DNA of 64,000 bases from Streptomyces sp. 846.5. GTDB lineage: Bacteria > Actinomycetota > Actinomycetes > Streptomycetales > Streptomycetaceae. This document shows, piece by piece, positions 41,795-50,213 of this stretch. Positions within the stretch are counted from its first letter, which is position 1, and every line of letters starts with the position of its first letter. The notes beneath the pieces are model-generated. The model ran no database searches. It had not been told where the DNA came from and saw only the letters and a program-made list of their open reading frames with translations. The position numbers and the translations under genes were made by a program. The stretch lies in assembly GCF_004365705.1 (NCBI RefSeq), contig NZ_SOBN01000001.1, positions 1,302,001 to 1,366,000 on the forward strand. The letters run 5' to 3'.

Positions 41795-42009
41795 TGACCC
41801 CCTTTTTGTACGTACGACCTTACGAACGACTCGGCGTCCGACTCCAGGATCTCGTCGATGTCGTCGAGTACCGCGTCCACGTCGTCGTCGAGCTTTGCCT
41901 TGCGCTCCTTGAGGTCGGAGGCTTCGTTCGCCTCGGCCTCGGTCTCTTCGACCTCTTCGGAGGAGCGGTTCGCCCGCTGCTGCCCACCGCCGGTGTCCTT
42001 GGTCGCCAT
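41791..42009 (-). CDS. pup: prokaryotic ubiquitin-like protein Pup
   Basis: 72 residues: MATKDTGGGQ start, a disordered acidic centre, the helical Arc-binding segment LKERKAKLDDDVDAVLDDID and the C-terminus SYVQKGGQ. The final Gln must be deamidated by Dop to Glu before PafA can ligate it. ATG 42009 has GAGGGAC upstream. The stop shares bases with the following nuclease start. A RecA-NDp-like promoter lies 51-73 bases upstream. Confidence 0.97.
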   Translation of the reverse strand: MATKDTGGGQQRANRSSEEVEETEAEANEASDLKERKAKLDDDVDAVLDDIDEILESDAESFVRSYVQKGGQ

Positions 42010-42059
42010 GTCCCTCACACCCCGCTCGATCGTGTCCGGTGTCCGGTACTGCTGGTCAG

Positions 42060-42082
42060 ACCCTATACACGAGGGGTGACAA
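42060..42082 (-). promoter_or_regulatory. RecA-NDp/PafBC-like promoter before pup
   Basis: Minus strand: TTGTCA (42082-42077), 11 bases, TAGGGT (42065-42060). The hexamer, spacing and TANNNT are perfect; the GTG after the hexamer is replaced by CCC. The 217-bp dop-pup gap shows nothing else clear apart from GTGACA/TGTCAC arms around 42076-42107. Confidence 0.5.
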
Positions 42083-42226
42083 ACGCCCTGTGTTTTCGGT
42101 CTGTCACTACAACGACTGGTGCTGTCCCGATGATGCCCACGCCGCCGGGCTTCACCCTTTGTAGCCCGCCGTCACCCTCCGGTTACGCCGGAAGCGGACA
42201 GATGTTCAATCCGGTTCTCGGCGCGG

Positions 42227-43738
42227 TCACCCGCCGGACAGCACCCGGACCAGCTCCTCCGCCGTGCGGCAGCGGTCCAGCAGGGCCTTGACGTGCTTGC
42301 GGGTGCCGCGCAGCGGCTCCAGGGTGGGGACCCGCTGGAGCGAGTCGCGGCCCGGGAGGTCGAAGATGACGGAGTCCCAGGAGGCGGCGGCGACATGGTC
42401 GGCGTACTGCTCCAGGCAGCGGCCGCGGAAGTAGGCGCGGGTGTCCTCCGGCGGCTTGTGGGCGGCCCGCAGCACGTCCGGCTCGGTGAGCAGCCGCTCC
42501 ATCCGCCCGCGGTCCACCAGGCGGTTGTAGAGGCCCTTCTCGGCCCGCACGTCGGCGTACTGCAGGTCGACCAGGTGCAGCCGCGGGTTGTCCCAGTCCA
42601 GGCCGTCCCGCTGGCGGTAGCCCTCCAGGATCTCCCGCTTGGCGATCCAGTCCAGCTGCCGGGACAGGCTCATCGGGTCGCGCTCCAGCCGGCCCAGGAC
42701 GTCCTCCCAGCGGTCCAGGATGTCCCGGGTCTGCTCGTCCGCGTCGGCGCCGAAGCGGTCCTCGACGTACTTGCGGGCCAGCTCGCAGTACTCCATCTGG
42801 AGCTGTACCGCCGTCAGTTTCCGTCCGCTGCGCAGCGAGAGCAGGTAGCCGAGGTCGGGGTCGTGGGAGACCCGGTGCAGGGTCCGCACCGGCTGGTCGA
42901 CGACCAGGTCGACCCCGATGAAGCCGTCCTCGATCATGGACAGCACCAGTGCGGTGGTGCCGAGCTTGAGGTAGGTGGAGACCTCGGAGAGGTTGGCGTC
43001 GCCGATGATGACGTGCAGCCGGCGGTACTTCTCCGCGTCCGCGTGGGGCTCGTCGCGGGTGTTGATGATGGGCCGTTTGAGGGTGGTCTCCAGGCCGACC
43101 TCGACCTCGAAGTAGTCGGCGCGCTGGCTGATCTGGAAGCCGTCCGCCGAGCCGTCCTGGTTGATGCCGACCCGGCCGGCGCCGGTGACCACCTGCCGGG
43201 AGACGAAGAAGGGGGTGAGGTGCCTGACGATGTCGGCGAACGGGGTCGACCGCTTCATCAGGTAGTTCTCGTGGGTGCCGTAGGAGGCGCCCTTGTTGTC
43301 GGTGTTGTTCTTGTACAGGTGGATCGGGTGGGCCCCGGGGACCTGGAGGGCGCGGTTGGCGGCCTCCTCCATGATCCGCTCGCCGGCCTTGTCCCAGAGC
43401 ACGGCGTCCCGCGGGTTGGTGACCTCGGGCGAGCTGTACTCGGGGTGCGCGTGGTCCACGTAGAAGCGGGCGCCGTTGGTCAGGATGATGTTGGCGAGGC
43501 CGATGTCCTCGTCGGTCAGCTGGCTGGCGTCGGCGTTGTCCCGGGCCAGGTCGAACCCGCGGGCGTCGCGCAGCGGGTTCTCCTCCTCGAAGTCCCACCG
43601 CGCCCTCCGGGCCCGGTGCATCGCCGCAGCGTAGGCGTTGACCACCTGCGACGAGGTGAGCATGGCATTGGCGTTGGGGTGCCCCGGGACGGAGATCCCG
43701 TACTCCGTCTCGATTCCCATTACGCGCCGTACAGTCAT
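42227..43738 (-). CDS. dop: Dop, deamidase/depupylase of Pup
   Basis: 503 residues, a PafA homologue: [30 protein letters not shown] and [19 protein letters not shown] mark the active site. The inserted segment [17 protein letters not shown] corresponds to the Dop loop, absent from PafA. Dop converts Pup-Gln to Pup-Glu and removes Pup from substrates. ATG 43738 follows GAAGGAGG. Its promoter region carries a perfect match to the PafBC-type consensus. It is upstream of pup on the same strand but probably a separate unit. Confidence 0.96.
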   Translation of the reverse strand: MTVRRVMGIETEYGISVPGHPNANAMLTSSQVVNAYAAAMHRARRARWDFEEENPLRDARGFDLARDNADASQLTDEDIGLANIILTNGARFYVDHAHPEYSSPEVTNPRDAVLWDKAGERIMEEAANRALQVPGAHPIHLYKNNTDNKGASYGTHENYLMKRSTPFADIVRHLTPFFVSRQVVTGAGRVGINQDGSADGFQISQRADYFEVEVGLETTLKRPIINTRDEPHADAEKYRRLHVIIGDANLSEVSTYLKLGTTALVLSMIEDGFIGVDLVVDQPVRTLHRVSHDPDLGYLLSLRSGRKLTAVQLQMEYCELARKYVEDRFGADADEQTRDILDRWEDVLGRLERDPMSLSRQLDWIAKREILEGYRQRDGLDWDNPRLHLVDLQYADVRAEKGLYNRLVDRGRMERLLTEPDVLRAAHKPPEDTRAYFRGRCLEQYADHVAAASWDSVIFDLPGRDSLQRVPTLEPLRGTRKHVKALLDRCRTAEELVRVLSGG

Positions 43739-43802
43739 GCGGCCCTCCTTCGAACTGCCGCTGACGACTCACCGCCTGCGGTCGGCCCGGTTCGGTAACC
43801 CG

Positions 43803-43825
43803 AGCCTAGAACTGCGCACTGACAA
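43803..43825 (-). promoter_or_regulatory. perfect RecA-NDp/PafBC promoter before dop
   Basis: Minus strand: TTGTCAGTG (43825-43817), eight bases, TAGGCT (43808-43803). All defined positions of TTGTCRGTG-N8-TANNNT match. Transcription would start near 43796, about 58 bases before the dop ATG. Confidence 0.8.
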
Positions 43826-43872
43826 CCGGGAGATCACTCACCGAGGTTGTTCAAACAGGGTCCGGACGCGAA

Positions 43873-43914
43873 CCGTCCGGCTACGGGTGGAGATACTCAC
43901 CCGCAGCCGGACGG
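43873..43914 (-). terminator. terminator after arc
   Basis: A 17-bp stem with one mismatch, left arm 43873-43889 and right arm 43898-43914 (core GTCCGGCTACGGGTG against CACCCGCAGCCGGAC), 14 bases after the arc stop. It isolates arc from the dop promoter. Confidence 0.85.
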
Positions 43915-43928
43915 AGGCGGCCTTCGTC

Positions 43929-45695
43929 CTACAGGTACTGCCCGGTGTTGGCGACAGTGTCGATGGAGCGTCCGGAGTCGGCGCCCTGCTTGCCGGTGAC
44001 GAGGGTGCGGATGAACACGATCCGCTCGCCCTTCTTGCCGGAGATGCGGGCCCAGTCGTCCGGGTTGGTGGTGTTCGGCAGGTCCTCGTTCTCCTTGAAC
44101 TCGTCCACGCAGGCGGCGAGCAGGTGGGAGACGCGCAGACCGCGCTGTCCGTGGTCGAGGAAGTCCTTGATGGCCATCTTCTTCGACCGGTCGACGATGT
44201 TCTGGATCATCGCGCCGGAGTTGAAGTCCTTGAAGTACAGGACCTCCTTGTCACCGTTGGCGTAGGTGACCTCCAGGAAGCGGTTCTCCTCGGTCTCGGT
44301 GTACATCCGCTCGACGACGGCCTGGATCATGGCGTCGACGGTGGCGTCCACCGAGGAGCCGTGCTCCTTGACGTCGTCCGGGTGCAGCGGCAGGGAGCCC
44401 TTCAGGTACTTGCTGAAGATGTCCTTGGCCGCCTCGGCGTCCGGGCGCTCGATCTTGATCTTGACGTCGAGCCGTCCGGGCCGCAGGATCGCCGGGTCGA
44501 TCATGTCCTCGCGGTTGGACGCCCCGATGACGATGACGTTCTCCAGCCCCTCCACGCCGTCGATCTCGGCGAGCAGCTGCGGGACGATGGTGTTCTCCAC
44601 GTCCGAGCTGACACCGGATCCGCGGGTGCGGAACAGCGACTCCATCTCGTCGAAGAAGACGATGACCGGGGTGCCCTCGCTGGCCTTCTCACGAGCCCGC
44701 TGGAAGACCAGGCGGATCTGCCGCTCGGTCTCGCCGACGTACTTGTTGAGCAGCTCGGGACCCTTGATGTTGAGGAAGTAGCTCTTCCCCTGGGGCTGTC
44801 CGGTGACCTCCGCCACCTTCTTGGCCAGGGAGTTGGCCACCGCCTTGGCGATGAGGGTCTTTCCGCAGCCGGGCGGGCCGTAGAGCAGGACGCCCTTGGG
44901 CGGGCGCAGCTCGTACTCCTTGAAGAGCTCGGCGTGCAGGTAGGGGAGCTCGACCGCGTCGCGGATCATCTCGATCTGCTGGCCGAGGCCGCCGATCTGG
45001 TTGTAGTCGATGTCCGGGACCTCTTCGAGGACCAGGTCCTCGACCTCGCTCTTGGGCACGATCTCGTAGACGTAGCCGGAGCGCGGTTCGAGCAGCAGGG
45101 CGTCGCCGGGCCTGAGCTTGACGTCGCGCAGCGGTTCGGCGAGCCGGACCACCCGCTCCTCGTCGGTGTGCCCGGTGACCAGGGCGCGCTCGCCGTCCTC
45201 CAGGACTTCCTTGAGGGTGACGATGTCCCCGATGCTCTCGAACTCCATCGCGTCGACGATGTTGAGCGCTTCGTTGAGCATCACCTCCTGGCCGCGCGTG
45301 AGCTCGTCCAGGGGCAGGCTGGGGCTGACGTTCACCCGCAGCTTGCGGCCGCCGGTGAAGATGTCGGCGGTCCCGTCCTCATTGGCGGACAGGAACGTGC
45401 CGAAGCCGGCCGGCGGCTGGGCGAGCCGGTCCACCTCCTCCTTGAGGGCCACGATCTGGTCGCGGGCCTCCCTCAGGGTGGAGGCGAGCCGCTCGTTCTG
45501 AGCGGTGACTCCGGCCAGGTTGGTCTGCAGTTCGACGACACGCTCTTCGAGGATCCTCGTGTGGCGCGGCGATTCTGCGATCTTGCGGCGCAGGACAGCG
45601 ATCTCCTGCTCGAGAAAGGAAACCTGGCTGAGGGCTTCCTCAGAACCCCGTGCGGGCCTGCCGCCGCGGGTGTAGTCATCGTCGTGGGCTGCCAC
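43929..45695 (-). CDS. arc: Arc/Mpa, AAA+ proteasomal ATPase
   Basis: 588 residues. N-terminal coiled coil (about 15-75, [20 protein letters not shown]) that captures Pup, tandem OB folds, then the AAA module with Walker [14 protein letters not shown] (Lys279), Walker [11 protein letters not shown] and R-fingers near FRTRGSG. The C-terminus ends GQYL, the motif that opens the 20S gate. Hexamer that unfolds pupylated proteins. Start GTG 45695 has AGGAGGTGAGG directly in front; the frame is open to 45812. Divergent from a ferredoxin over 286 bp. Confidence 0.96.
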   Translation of the reverse strand: MAAHDDDYTRGGRPARGSEEALSQVSFLEQEIAVLRRKIAESPRHTRILEERVVELQTNLAGVTAQNERLASTLREARDQIVALKEEVDRLAQPPAGFGTFLSANEDGTADIFTGGRKLRVNVSPSLPLDELTRGQEVMLNEALNIVDAMEFESIGDIVTLKEVLEDGERALVTGHTDEERVVRLAEPLRDVKLRPGDALLLEPRSGYVYEIVPKSEVEDLVLEEVPDIDYNQIGGLGQQIEMIRDAVELPYLHAELFKEYELRPPKGVLLYGPPGCGKTLIAKAVANSLAKKVAEVTGQPQGKSYFLNIKGPELLNKYVGETERQIRLVFQRAREKASEGTPVIVFFDEMESLFRTRGSGVSSDVENTIVPQLLAEIDGVEGLENVIVIGASNREDMIDPAILRPGRLDVKIKIERPDAEAAKDIFSKYLKGSLPLHPDDVKEHGSSVDATVDAMIQAVVERMYTETEENRFLEVTYANGDKEVLYFKDFNSGAMIQNIVDRSKKMAIKDFLDHGQRGLRVSHLLAACVDEFKENEDLPNTTNPDDWARISGKKGERIVFIRTLVTGKQGADSGRSIDTVANTGQYL

Positions 45696-45939
45696 GGTCC
45701 TCACCTCCTCCGGGGGAGCTGAACGTGTCCCGACCCTACCCGGGCCGGGATGCGTTACAACCCCTAGATCAGAAACTCGGAAGGGGTGTGTCTGATCTTC
45801 ACCCTTGCGCACGTCCCCTCGGTAGTGGGATACCCACTCGGCGACGTTCGGAAGCGACCAGTTGTATTGTCGAGCGGGTCAAGTTCGATCGCGTTGACCG
45901 GACAGGGTCCCAGCCCTGTACCGATGGCGGGAATAATGG

Positions 45940-45965
45940 GGTCGCGGGACCGCGGTCCCGCGACC
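45940..45965. promoter_or_regulatory. perfect 26-bp palindrome in ferredoxin leader
   Basis: Left half GGTCGCGGGACCG (45940-45952) is mirrored exactly by the right half (45953-45965). It lies 17 bases upstream of the ferredoxin ATG and just after a TAATGG box (45934-45939), so it may be an operator or a leader hairpin. The remaining arc-ferredoxin gap shows TTGACC at 45894-45899 and no further clear element. Confidence 0.7.
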
Positions 45966-45981
45966 AGGAACGGCGGGCGGT

Positions 45982-46269
45982 ATGTCCTCGCAGGACGAGC
46001 CACTTGAGGTGTGGATCGACCAGGATCTCTGCACCGGGGACGGCATCTGTGTGCAGTACGCGCCAGAGGTTTTCGAACTGGACATCGACGGTCTCGCCTA
46101 TGTGAAGGGCGACGACCAGGAGCTGCGGGACGCCCCGGGCGCGACCGTGCCGGTGCCGCTGACGCTGCTTCAGGACGTGGTGGATTCGGCCAAGGAGTGC
46201 CCGGGCGACTGCATCCATGTGCGCCGCAGCAGGGACCTGGTCGAGGTGTACGGGCCTGACGCCGTGTGA
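45982..46269 (+). CDS. ferredoxin (small acidic, 3Fe-4S/4Fe-4S type)
   Basis: 95 residues. LEVWIDQDLCTGDGICVQYAPEVF gives the first cluster ligands (Cys at the CTGDGIC motif, quoted within a conserved block) and ECPGDCI the last, the pattern of actinobacterial monocluster ferredoxins that pass electrons to cytochromes P450 or other oxygenases. The acidic middle is typical. No P450 or reductase is adjacent. ATG 45982 with GGAACGGCGGG upstream. A perfect 26-bp palindrome precedes it. Ends 6 bp from a convergent secreted-protein gene. Confidence 0.92.
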   Translation: MSSQDEPLEVWIDQDLCTGDGICVQYAPEVFELDIDGLAYVKGDDQELRDAPGATVPVPLTLLQDVVDSAKECPGDCIHVRRSRDLVEVYGPDAV

Positions 46270-46275
46270 GTTAGA

Positions 46276-46824
46276 TCACGTCTGGGCCAAGGGGACGTTG
46301 CCGCTGAGCGCATAGCCGCCGCCCTGGGGGGTCCAGGTCTCGGATTCGTGCAGGTCGGCGCAGCAGCGGGGGACGTCCGGCGAGGAGTAGCCGTCGACGG
46401 TGGCGTGGATGCTGCCGTCGCCGCGGATGGCGGCGGTGCGGACGGTGAGGTTCTGGGCGGGGGCGATCAGCGTGGCGGCGATCCGGGGTTTGCCGTCCGG
46501 CCCGAACGACAGTACGTAGAGCCCGTCGGGCGGGGTGCCGTTCGGGGCGGCGCAGCGGGCGGCGACGACGGTGACGATGTTCCCGTGGCCGGTGGTGTCG
46601 GCGCTGAAGCGCTGGGTTATCCGTTCTGGCAGACCGTCACAGGCCAGCGGCAGCAGGAACCCTACGGGGTTCGGGGCCTGTGCGGCGGGGACGCTGTGCG
46701 GGCCGTCCGCGGTGAGGGTCCCGGCGTCGGCCGGGCTCACCGCAACGGCGCCGGCCACGACGGCGCCCAGGGCTGCGGCGGTGCCGAACCAGTGGACGGC
46801 GGTGGAGCGGGAGTGTTCAGCCAC
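46276..46824 (-). CDS. secreted protein of unknown function
   Basis: 182 residues with a signal peptide (HWFGTAAALGAVVAGAVAVS, cleavage near ADAG). The mature part contains several cysteines (PLACDGLPE, ARCAAPN, PRCCADLHE) able to form disulfides, and a repeated beta-strand pattern. No known domain recognised. It is alone on its strand, convergent with the ferredoxin, and separated from trmI by a repeat-rich 179-bp stretch. Confidence 0.72.
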   Translation of the reverse strand: MAEHSRSTAVHWFGTAAALGAVVAGAVAVSPADAGTLTADGPHSVPAAQAPNPVGFLLPLACDGLPERITQRFSADTTGHGNIVTVVAARCAAPNGTPPDGLYVLSFGPDGKPRIAATLIAPAQNLTVRTAAIRGDGSIHATVDGYSSPDVPRCCADLHESETWTPQGGGYALSGNVPLAQT

Positions 46825-46875
46825 GCGCGAATGCTCCCACAGCGTGGATCTTCCGATCGCACCGGGTCCACCTAC

Positions 46876-46997
46876 AGACCTCAGGGGCGCGGGGCCCGTG
46901 CACGTGGCGAGCCATGCACAACCTCAGGGGCGCGGGGAACTGCGCGACCAGCCGTGCAGGAGGTGCATGGTTGGCAGCGCAGTTCCCCGCGCCCCTG
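46876..46997. repeat. Streptomyces-type interspersed repeat with 21-bp inverted arms (terminator-like)
   Basis: AGGGGCGCGGGGAACTGCGC at 46926-46945 and its exact reverse complement at 46977-46996 form a 20-bp stem (21 with the flanking C/G) over 31 bases. A partial third copy, CCTCAGGGGCGCGGGG, occurs at 46879-46894. The motif is widespread in Streptomyces intergenic regions. On the minus strand it begins 7 bases after the trmI stop, so it can act as its terminator. Confidence 0.85.
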
Positions 46998-47003
46998 TTG
47001 GTT

Positions 47004-47936
47004 CTACTCGTCTGCCTCGGCTTCTTCGGCCATTTTGAGGAAGCGGCCCGTCTTGGGGGCTACCGGGGCTTCGACCTCGCCGTAGGCGCCCTTCGCGGGG
47101 CGGCGCCGCCGTAGCGGGGGCTCAACGCCGTCGGCGAGGCGACGGGACGTCAGCAGGAAGCCGGTGTGGCCGATCATGCGGTGGTCGGGCCGTACGGCCA
47201 ACCCCTCCACGTGCCAGTTCCGGACCATGGACTCCCAGGACTGCGGCTCGGTGAAGTTGCCGTGCTCCCGCAGCGCCTCTACCGTGCGCGAGAGCTGCGT
47301 CGTCGTGGCCACGTAGCAGCAGATCACGCCGCCCGGGACGAGGGCCTTGGCGGCCACGTCCAGGCATTCCCAGGGGGCCAGCATGTCCAGGACCATCCGG
47401 TCCACCTCGATCTCCACCAGGTTGTCCTGGAGGTCGCCGAGGGTGAGCTTCCAGGCCGGGTGCGGGCCGCCGAAGTAGCGTTCGACATTGCCCTTGGCGA
47501 TCTCGGCGAAGTCCTCGCGGCGCTCGTAGGAGGCCAGCGAGCCGCTGTCCCCCACCGCGCGCAGCAGCGAGCAGCTGAGCGCGCCGGAGCCGACGCCGGC
47601 CTCCACGACGCGGGCGCCGGGGAAGATGTCGGCCATGGTGACGATCTGCCCCGCGTCCTTGGGGTAGACCACCGCGGCGCCGCGCGGCATGGAGAGGACG
47701 TAGTCGGAGAGCAGGGGGCGCAGCGCGAGGTACTGGGTGTTCCCGGTGGTACGCACCACGGAGCCCTCAGGGGCTCCGATCAGCTCGTCGTGCGGGAAGG
47801 CGCCCTTGTGGGTGTGGAACGCCTTGCCGGATTCGAGCGTGATGGTGTGGAGGCGTCCCTTGGGGTCGGTGAGCTGGACCTGGTCCCCGACCTGGAAGGG
47901 CCCGCGGCGGCGGGCGGCGCCGGTCGGTTCTGACAT
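47004..47936 (-). CDS. trmI: tRNA (adenine-N1-)-methyltransferase TrmI
   Basis: 310 residues. The N-terminal beta-rich domain (FQVGDQVQLTDPKGRLHTIT, FHTHKGAFPHDELIG) and the Rossmann SAM domain (VVEAGVGSGALSCSLLRAVG, SYERREDFAEIAKGN, MVLDMLAPWECL) match bacterial TrmI, which methylates A58 in the T-loop of tRNAs. A basic C-terminal tail is present. TAGACT ends 7 bases before ATG 47936, suggesting a leaderless message, although it also follows the site-2 protease gene by 49 bp. Confidence 0.95.
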   Translation of the reverse strand: MSEPTGAARRRGPFQVGDQVQLTDPKGRLHTITLESGKAFHTHKGAFPHDELIGAPEGSVVRTTGNTQYLALRPLLSDYVLSMPRGAAVVYPKDAGQIVTMADIFPGARVVEAGVGSGALSCSLLRAVGDSGSLASYERREDFAEIAKGNVERYFGGPHPAWKLTLGDLQDNLVEIEVDRMVLDMLAPWECLDVAAKALVPGGVICCYVATTTQLSRTVEALREHGNFTEPQSWESMVRNWHVEGLAVRPDHRMIGHTGFLLTSRRLADGVEPPLRRRRPAKGAYGEVEAPVAPKTGRFLKMAEEAEADE

Positions 47937-47985
47937 GCGGACCAGTCTAGAGGAGCCGACAGGGGCCGCCGACCACCCGACGGGG

Positions 47986-49167
47986 TCAGGCGTTCGAGGG
48001 CTCGGGGGCGGGTGAGCGGCCGGACATCGCCAGGGCGAAGGCCTCCTCGACGTCCACCGCGGCCAGGACTCCCAGCATGGATCCGTCCGGTTCGACCACC
48101 AGGTACTCGGGGGCCGGGTTGGCCCTCAGTTGGTCCAGCAGCTCCTCGCCGACCAGGTCGGCGGGGATGCGCAGACCCGGTTCCAGGACCCGGGCCACCG
48201 CGCTGGTCGCGGTCCAGGGGCGGCGGTGGTCGGGGACGGTGCGGACGGCGCTCTCGCGGACCAGGGCGACCGGTTCCCCGGCTCCGTCGACGACCACCAG
48301 GCCGCGGGCCCCGGCCAGCTCCAGCCGCCGCAGCGCCTCGGCCAGCGGGGTGTCGGCGGCGACCGCCACGGCGGGCCGGGCGAGGCTGCGGGCGCGCAGT
48401 TCGGGCAGGTGCTCCCGGAGCCGGGCGACCCGGACGCTGCTGCCGGCCCCGTTCCAGATGATGGCGGCGAGCACCGCCCCCAGCACCGCGTCCATCAGCA
48501 CCGACGCGGTGCTCTCGGAGGCGCCGGCGCGGGCGGCCCAGGCGGGCATGCCGACCAGCACCAGCAGGGCGAGCCCCTTGCCGACCCAGGCGGCGACGAC
48601 GGTCCCGGTCATCGGGTTGCCGGTGAGTTTCCAGACCACCGCCCGCAGCATCCGGCCGCCGTCCAGCGGCAGGCCGGGCAGCAGGTTGAAGACGGCCACC
48701 ACGAAGTTGCTCAGCATCAGCGCGGCCAGCAGCACCCCGGGGACGGTGGCGGTGCGCACCGCCTGGAGGCCCAGCAGGAACACACCGCCGAGCACCAGGG
48801 ACAGCAGCGGTCCGGCGAAGGCCAGCCAGAACTCGCGTCCGGCGGTCTCCGCCTCCTTCTCGATCTCGGACACCCCGCCGAAGAACTGCAGCTGGATCCG
48901 GCGCACCGGCAGCCCCAGCCGCAGGGCGACCACGGTGTGGGCGAGCTCGTGGATCAGCACCGAGCCGTAGAAGGCGACCGCGAAGAACAGCGCGACCAGG
49001 TAGCGGGCCCGGCCCAGGCCCGGCAGCACCAGGTCGATCTGGCCGCCGAAGATCCAGGTGATCAGGGCGGCGATGAGGAACCAGGTGGGGGTCACATAGA
49101 CCGGCACGCCGAACGGCCGGCCCATCAGCAGGCCGCCCCTGGGGCGGTCCCCCTTGGCGTCACTCAC
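47986..49167 (-). CDS. site-2 protease family membrane metalloprotease with CBS domains
   Basis: 393 residues. Zinc ligands are in HELAH (His73, Glu74, His77) within a membrane helix and in LPLDGGRML (the N/DG motif); about six membrane spans. The C-terminal 140 residues form a pair of CBS domains that could sense adenosyl nucleotides. M50 proteases cleave membrane-bound regulators; this subgroup's substrate is unknown. Start GTG 49167 has GAGGGGG 6 bases upstream; an earlier GTG is at 49191. Upstream of trmI, divergent from the RecB-like nuclease. Confidence 0.92.
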   Translation of the reverse strand: MSDAKGDRPRGGLLMGRPFGVPVYVTPTWFLIAALITWIFGGQIDLVLPGLGRARYLVALFFAVAFYGSVLIHELAHTVVALRLGLPVRRIQLQFFGGVSEIEKEAETAGREFWLAFAGPLLSLVLGGVFLLGLQAVRTATVPGVLLAALMLSNFVVAVFNLLPGLPLDGGRMLRAVVWKLTGNPMTGTVVAAWVGKGLALLVLVGMPAWAARAGASESTASVLMDAVLGAVLAAIIWNGAGSSVRVARLREHLPELRARSLARPAVAVAADTPLAEALRRLELAGARGLVVVDGAGEPVALVRESAVRTVPDHRRPWTATSAVARVLEPGLRIPADLVGEELLDQLRANPAPEYLVVEPDGSMLGVLAAVDVEEAFALAMSGRSPAPEPSNA

Positions 49168-49291
49168 GTCGGCCCCCTCGTGGTCGATCACCTGTCCGCC
49201 CTCGCGGAGGCGTGTGCCACGCTACGCGGTCCACGGGCGGAACCGCGCGCGGCATGCGGTCCCACCTCTACTTGTACCCAGGCTCAACCGA

Positions 49292-49314
49292 CTGTCAGTC
49301 CCTGCGCATAGGGT
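49292..49314 (+). promoter_or_regulatory. RecA-NDp/PafBC-like promoter, leaderless RecB-like gene
   Basis: CTGTCAGTC (49292-49300), eight bases, TAGGGT (49309-49314), then six bases and the ATG. Seven of nine upstream positions match TTGTCRGTG, with exact spacing and a perfect -10. Confidence 0.55.
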
Positions 49315-49320
49315 TCGGAC

Positions 49321-50178
49321 ATGCACCCGCCCGGCTCCGAACCTCCCGCCCGCCCCGTCGCGGCGCCGGTGGCGCTCTCGCCCTCGCGGGCGGGGGACTT
49401 CATGACCTGTCCGCTGCTCTACCGTCTCCGTGTGATCGACAAGGTCCCCGAGCCGCCCAGCGCCGCGGCAACGAGGGGCACGGTGGTCCACGCGGTGCTT
49501 GAGCGCCTGTTCGACGCCCCGGCGGCGCAGCGCACCCCGGAGGCCGCGCGGGCGCTGCTGCGGCCCGAGTGGGAGCGGCTGCTGGAGAAGCGACCAGAGC
49601 TGGCCGCGCTCTTCCCCGGCGACGCCGACGGCGCGGAGCTGGCCGGCTGGCTGGCCGACGCCGAGAAGCTGGTGGAGGGCTGGTTCCGGCTGGAGGACCC
49701 GACCCGGCTGGAACCGGCCGAGCGCGAGCTCTACGTCGAGACCCAGCTGGAGTCGGGGCTGCGGCTGCGCGGCTATGTCGACCGGGTGGACGTGGCGCCG
49801 ACCGGTGAGATCCGGGTGGTGGACTACAAGACCGGCAAGGCCCCGTCCAGGGACTTCGAGGGCCGGGCGATGTTCCAGATGAAGTTCTACGCGCTGGTGC
49901 TGTGGCGGCTGCGCGGGGTGGTGCCGCGCCGACTGCAGCTGGTCTACCTGGGCGGCGGCGGCCAGCTGGTCACCTACGACCCGGACCCGGCGGACCTGCG
50001 GGCGGTGGAGCGCAAGCTGCTCGCCCTGTGGGAGGCCATCCAGCGGGCGCTGGAGACGGGCGAGTGGCCCGCCAACCGGAACCGGCTCTGCGACTGGTGC
50101 TCGTTCCAGTCGCTGTGCCCCGCTTTTGGCGGCACTCCCCCGCCGTACCCTTTGCCAGTACTGAATGCCGGGATCTGA
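49321..50178 (+). CDS. RecB-family exonuclease with Fe-S cluster
   Basis: 285 residues of the PD-(D/E)XK superfamily: LSPSRAGDFMTCPLLYRLRV at the N-terminus, GTVVHAVLERLF (motif His), LRGYVDRVDV and VVDYKTGKAP (the D...DYK catalytic core). Four cysteines, Cys30 and Cys257/260/266 in CDWCSFQSLC, reproduce the AddB/Cas4-type 4Fe-4S arrangement that staples the nuclease fold. It should cut or resect single-stranded DNA ends. Apparently leaderless: the ATG follows a -10 box by six bases and there is no ribosome site. The promoter resembles the PafBC type, fitting a DNA-repair role. Confidence 0.92.
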   Translation: MHPPGSEPPARPVAAPVALSPSRAGDFMTCPLLYRLRVIDKVPEPPSAAATRGTVVHAVLERLFDAPAAQRTPEAARALLRPEWERLLEKRPELAALFPGDADGAELAGWLADAEKLVEGWFRLEDPTRLEPAERELYVETQLESGLRLRGYVDRVDVAPTGEIRVVDYKTGKAPSRDFEGRAMFQMKFYALVLWRLRGVVPRRLQLVYLGGGGQLVTYDPDPADLRAVERKLLALWEAIQRALETGEWPANRNRLCDWCSFQSLCPAFGGTPPPYPLPVLNAGI

Positions 50179-50213
50179 GTCTCCGGTCCCGGAACCGATG
50201 AGTGGAGCGAGTT

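Noticed and set aside
45867..45889. TTGTCG before the ferredoxin as a PafBC promoter
   Set aside because: At the required spacing the -10 reads TTCGAT rather than TANNNT and lies about 100 bases before the gene.
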